A stretch of 6,584 bases of DNA, from positions 1 through 6,584 of the forward strand of contig JAAXHX010000102.1 in assembly GCA_012270635.1 (NCBI GenBank), in the 5' to 3' direction. This document shows positions 6,140-6,584 of this stretch, in pieces; the first letter of the stretch is position 1, and each line of letters starts with the position of its first letter. The notes under the pieces were generated by a model. It did no database searches. It worked only from the letters and a program-made list of their open reading frames with translations, and was not told the origin of the DNA. Position numbers and translations under genes: made by a program. The DNA is from Dehalococcoidia bacterium (lineage in GTDB: Bacteria > Chloroflexota > Dehalococcoidia > Plut-88900).

Positions 6140-6195
6140 CGTCTGGCAGTACAGGTCGCTAATTGGCTTCCCGTTCCTGAGTTCCGAGGTGCGCT

Positions 6196-6584
6196 TTGCC
6201 CGTCGATGGCGTCTATACACCCGAATTCTCCTGGCTGAACTGGGGCGGCGACATCAGCGTCGTCGCCGGTGTGTTCATCCTGGAGGCCCTTTACCTGTTG
6301 TCCGTCGGGCCCCTCCAGCGCCGCTTCCCCGGCTCCTCGGAGGTGAGCACCCGGAAGATAGTCTTTTTCTCCATTGGGCTGTGGTCCATATTCTTCGCCC
6401 TCTACTCCCCGCTGGACCAGCTCAGCGATCACTACCTGTTCAGCGCCCACATGGTCCAGCATCTGCTCCTGGTGCTGGTGGGCCCTCCCCTTATGCTGCT
6501 GGGAACCCCGGGCTGGATGCTGAGGCCCCTGCTCGGCATCCCCGGCGTCTTTGGTCTCGGCAGGGTGTTGACCTTTCCCGTGCT
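6196..6584 (+). CDS. ctaG: Cytochrome c oxidase assembly factor CtaG (caa3_CtaG family), 5' part only
   Basis: The right edge cuts this gene after 129 codons. The family is a multi-helix membrane protein, first described in Bacillus caa3 oxidase assembly and implicated in copper handling; it is unrelated to the Cox11-type protein also called CtaG in proteobacteria. Seen: N-terminal segment with FSWLNWGGD (11-19), first helix (about 20-37), second helix (54-70), then the hallmark SPLDQLSDHYLFSAHMVQHL (71-90) with His79, His85 and His89, and the next helix running into GPPLMLLGTPGWMLRPLL (96-113). The start is TTG with GAGGT (6186-6190) 5 nt upstream; an in-frame TGA at 6178-6180 with no ATG or GTG after it supports this start. 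It lies 56 bp after coxD, in the same direction, consistent with being the next gene of the operon. Confidence 0.93.
   Translation, partial: MPVDGVYTPEFSWLNWGGDISVVAGVFILEALYLLSVGPLQRRFPGSSEVSTRKIVFFSIGLWSIFFALYSPLDQLSDHYLFSAHMVQHLLLVLVGPPLMLLGTPGWMLRPLLGIPGVFGLGRVLTFPV

Noticed and set aside
6128..6156. TTGAGA near the coxD end as the -35 of a ctaG promoter
   Set aside because: No acceptable -10 hexamer occurs at 16-18 bp (ACAGGT or TACAGG only); ctaG is better explained by read-through.
1..6584. CRISPR arrays, tRNA or rRNA genes, insertion sequences, phage or defence genes
   Set aside because: I saw no regularly spaced repeats, no RNA-gene signatures and no transposase or defence motifs; coding by the seven respiratory genes fills nearly the whole window.

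Overview
The window holds a compact locus for an aa3/caa3-type (A-family) haem-copper cytochrome c oxidase and its maturation genes. The left part (positions 1-1257) reads leftward and encodes haem A biosynthesis: ctaA (haem A synthase) followed by the 5' part of ctaB (haem O synthase / protohaem IX farnesyltransferase), which runs off the left edge. The right part (1484-6584) reads rightward: coxB (subunit II), coxA (subunit I), coxC (subunit III), coxD (small subunit IV) and the 5' part of ctaG (caa3 assembly factor), cut by the right edge. A divergent intergenic region of about 226 bp (1258-1483) carries back-to-back promoter-like sequences and a perfect 18-bp dyad.

The genes form one functional unit. 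CtaB farnesylates protohaem to haem O and CtaA oxidises it to haem A, which is inserted into CoxA. CtaG is thought to help copper delivery. CoxB, CoxA, CoxC and CoxD are the structural subunits. Electrons would enter through two c-type haem domains fused to the C-terminus of CoxB, pass to CuA in CoxB, then to haem a and the haem a3-CuB site in CoxA. CoxA has the residues of an A1-type pump: the D-channel Asp, the Glu of the HPEVY motif, the K-channel Lys and the cross-link Tyr.

The organism is a GC-rich bacterium that respires oxygen. The lipobox on CoxB points to a bacterial lipoprotein. The Pro/Thr-rich linker, the subunit I/III layout and the frequent TTG starts would fit Chloroflexota (for example a Dehalococcoidia/SAR202-like lineage). 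This assignment is an inference from style, not from a database match.

The locus is recognisable and mostly ordinary; I see no new system. The points worth a second look are: the dihaem CoxB with an extra insert before its CuA domain; TTG starts on five of seven genes; the palindrome in the divergent control region; a near-consensus promoter between coxB and coxA; and a His-to-Gln change at the predicted Mg/Mn site of CoxA.
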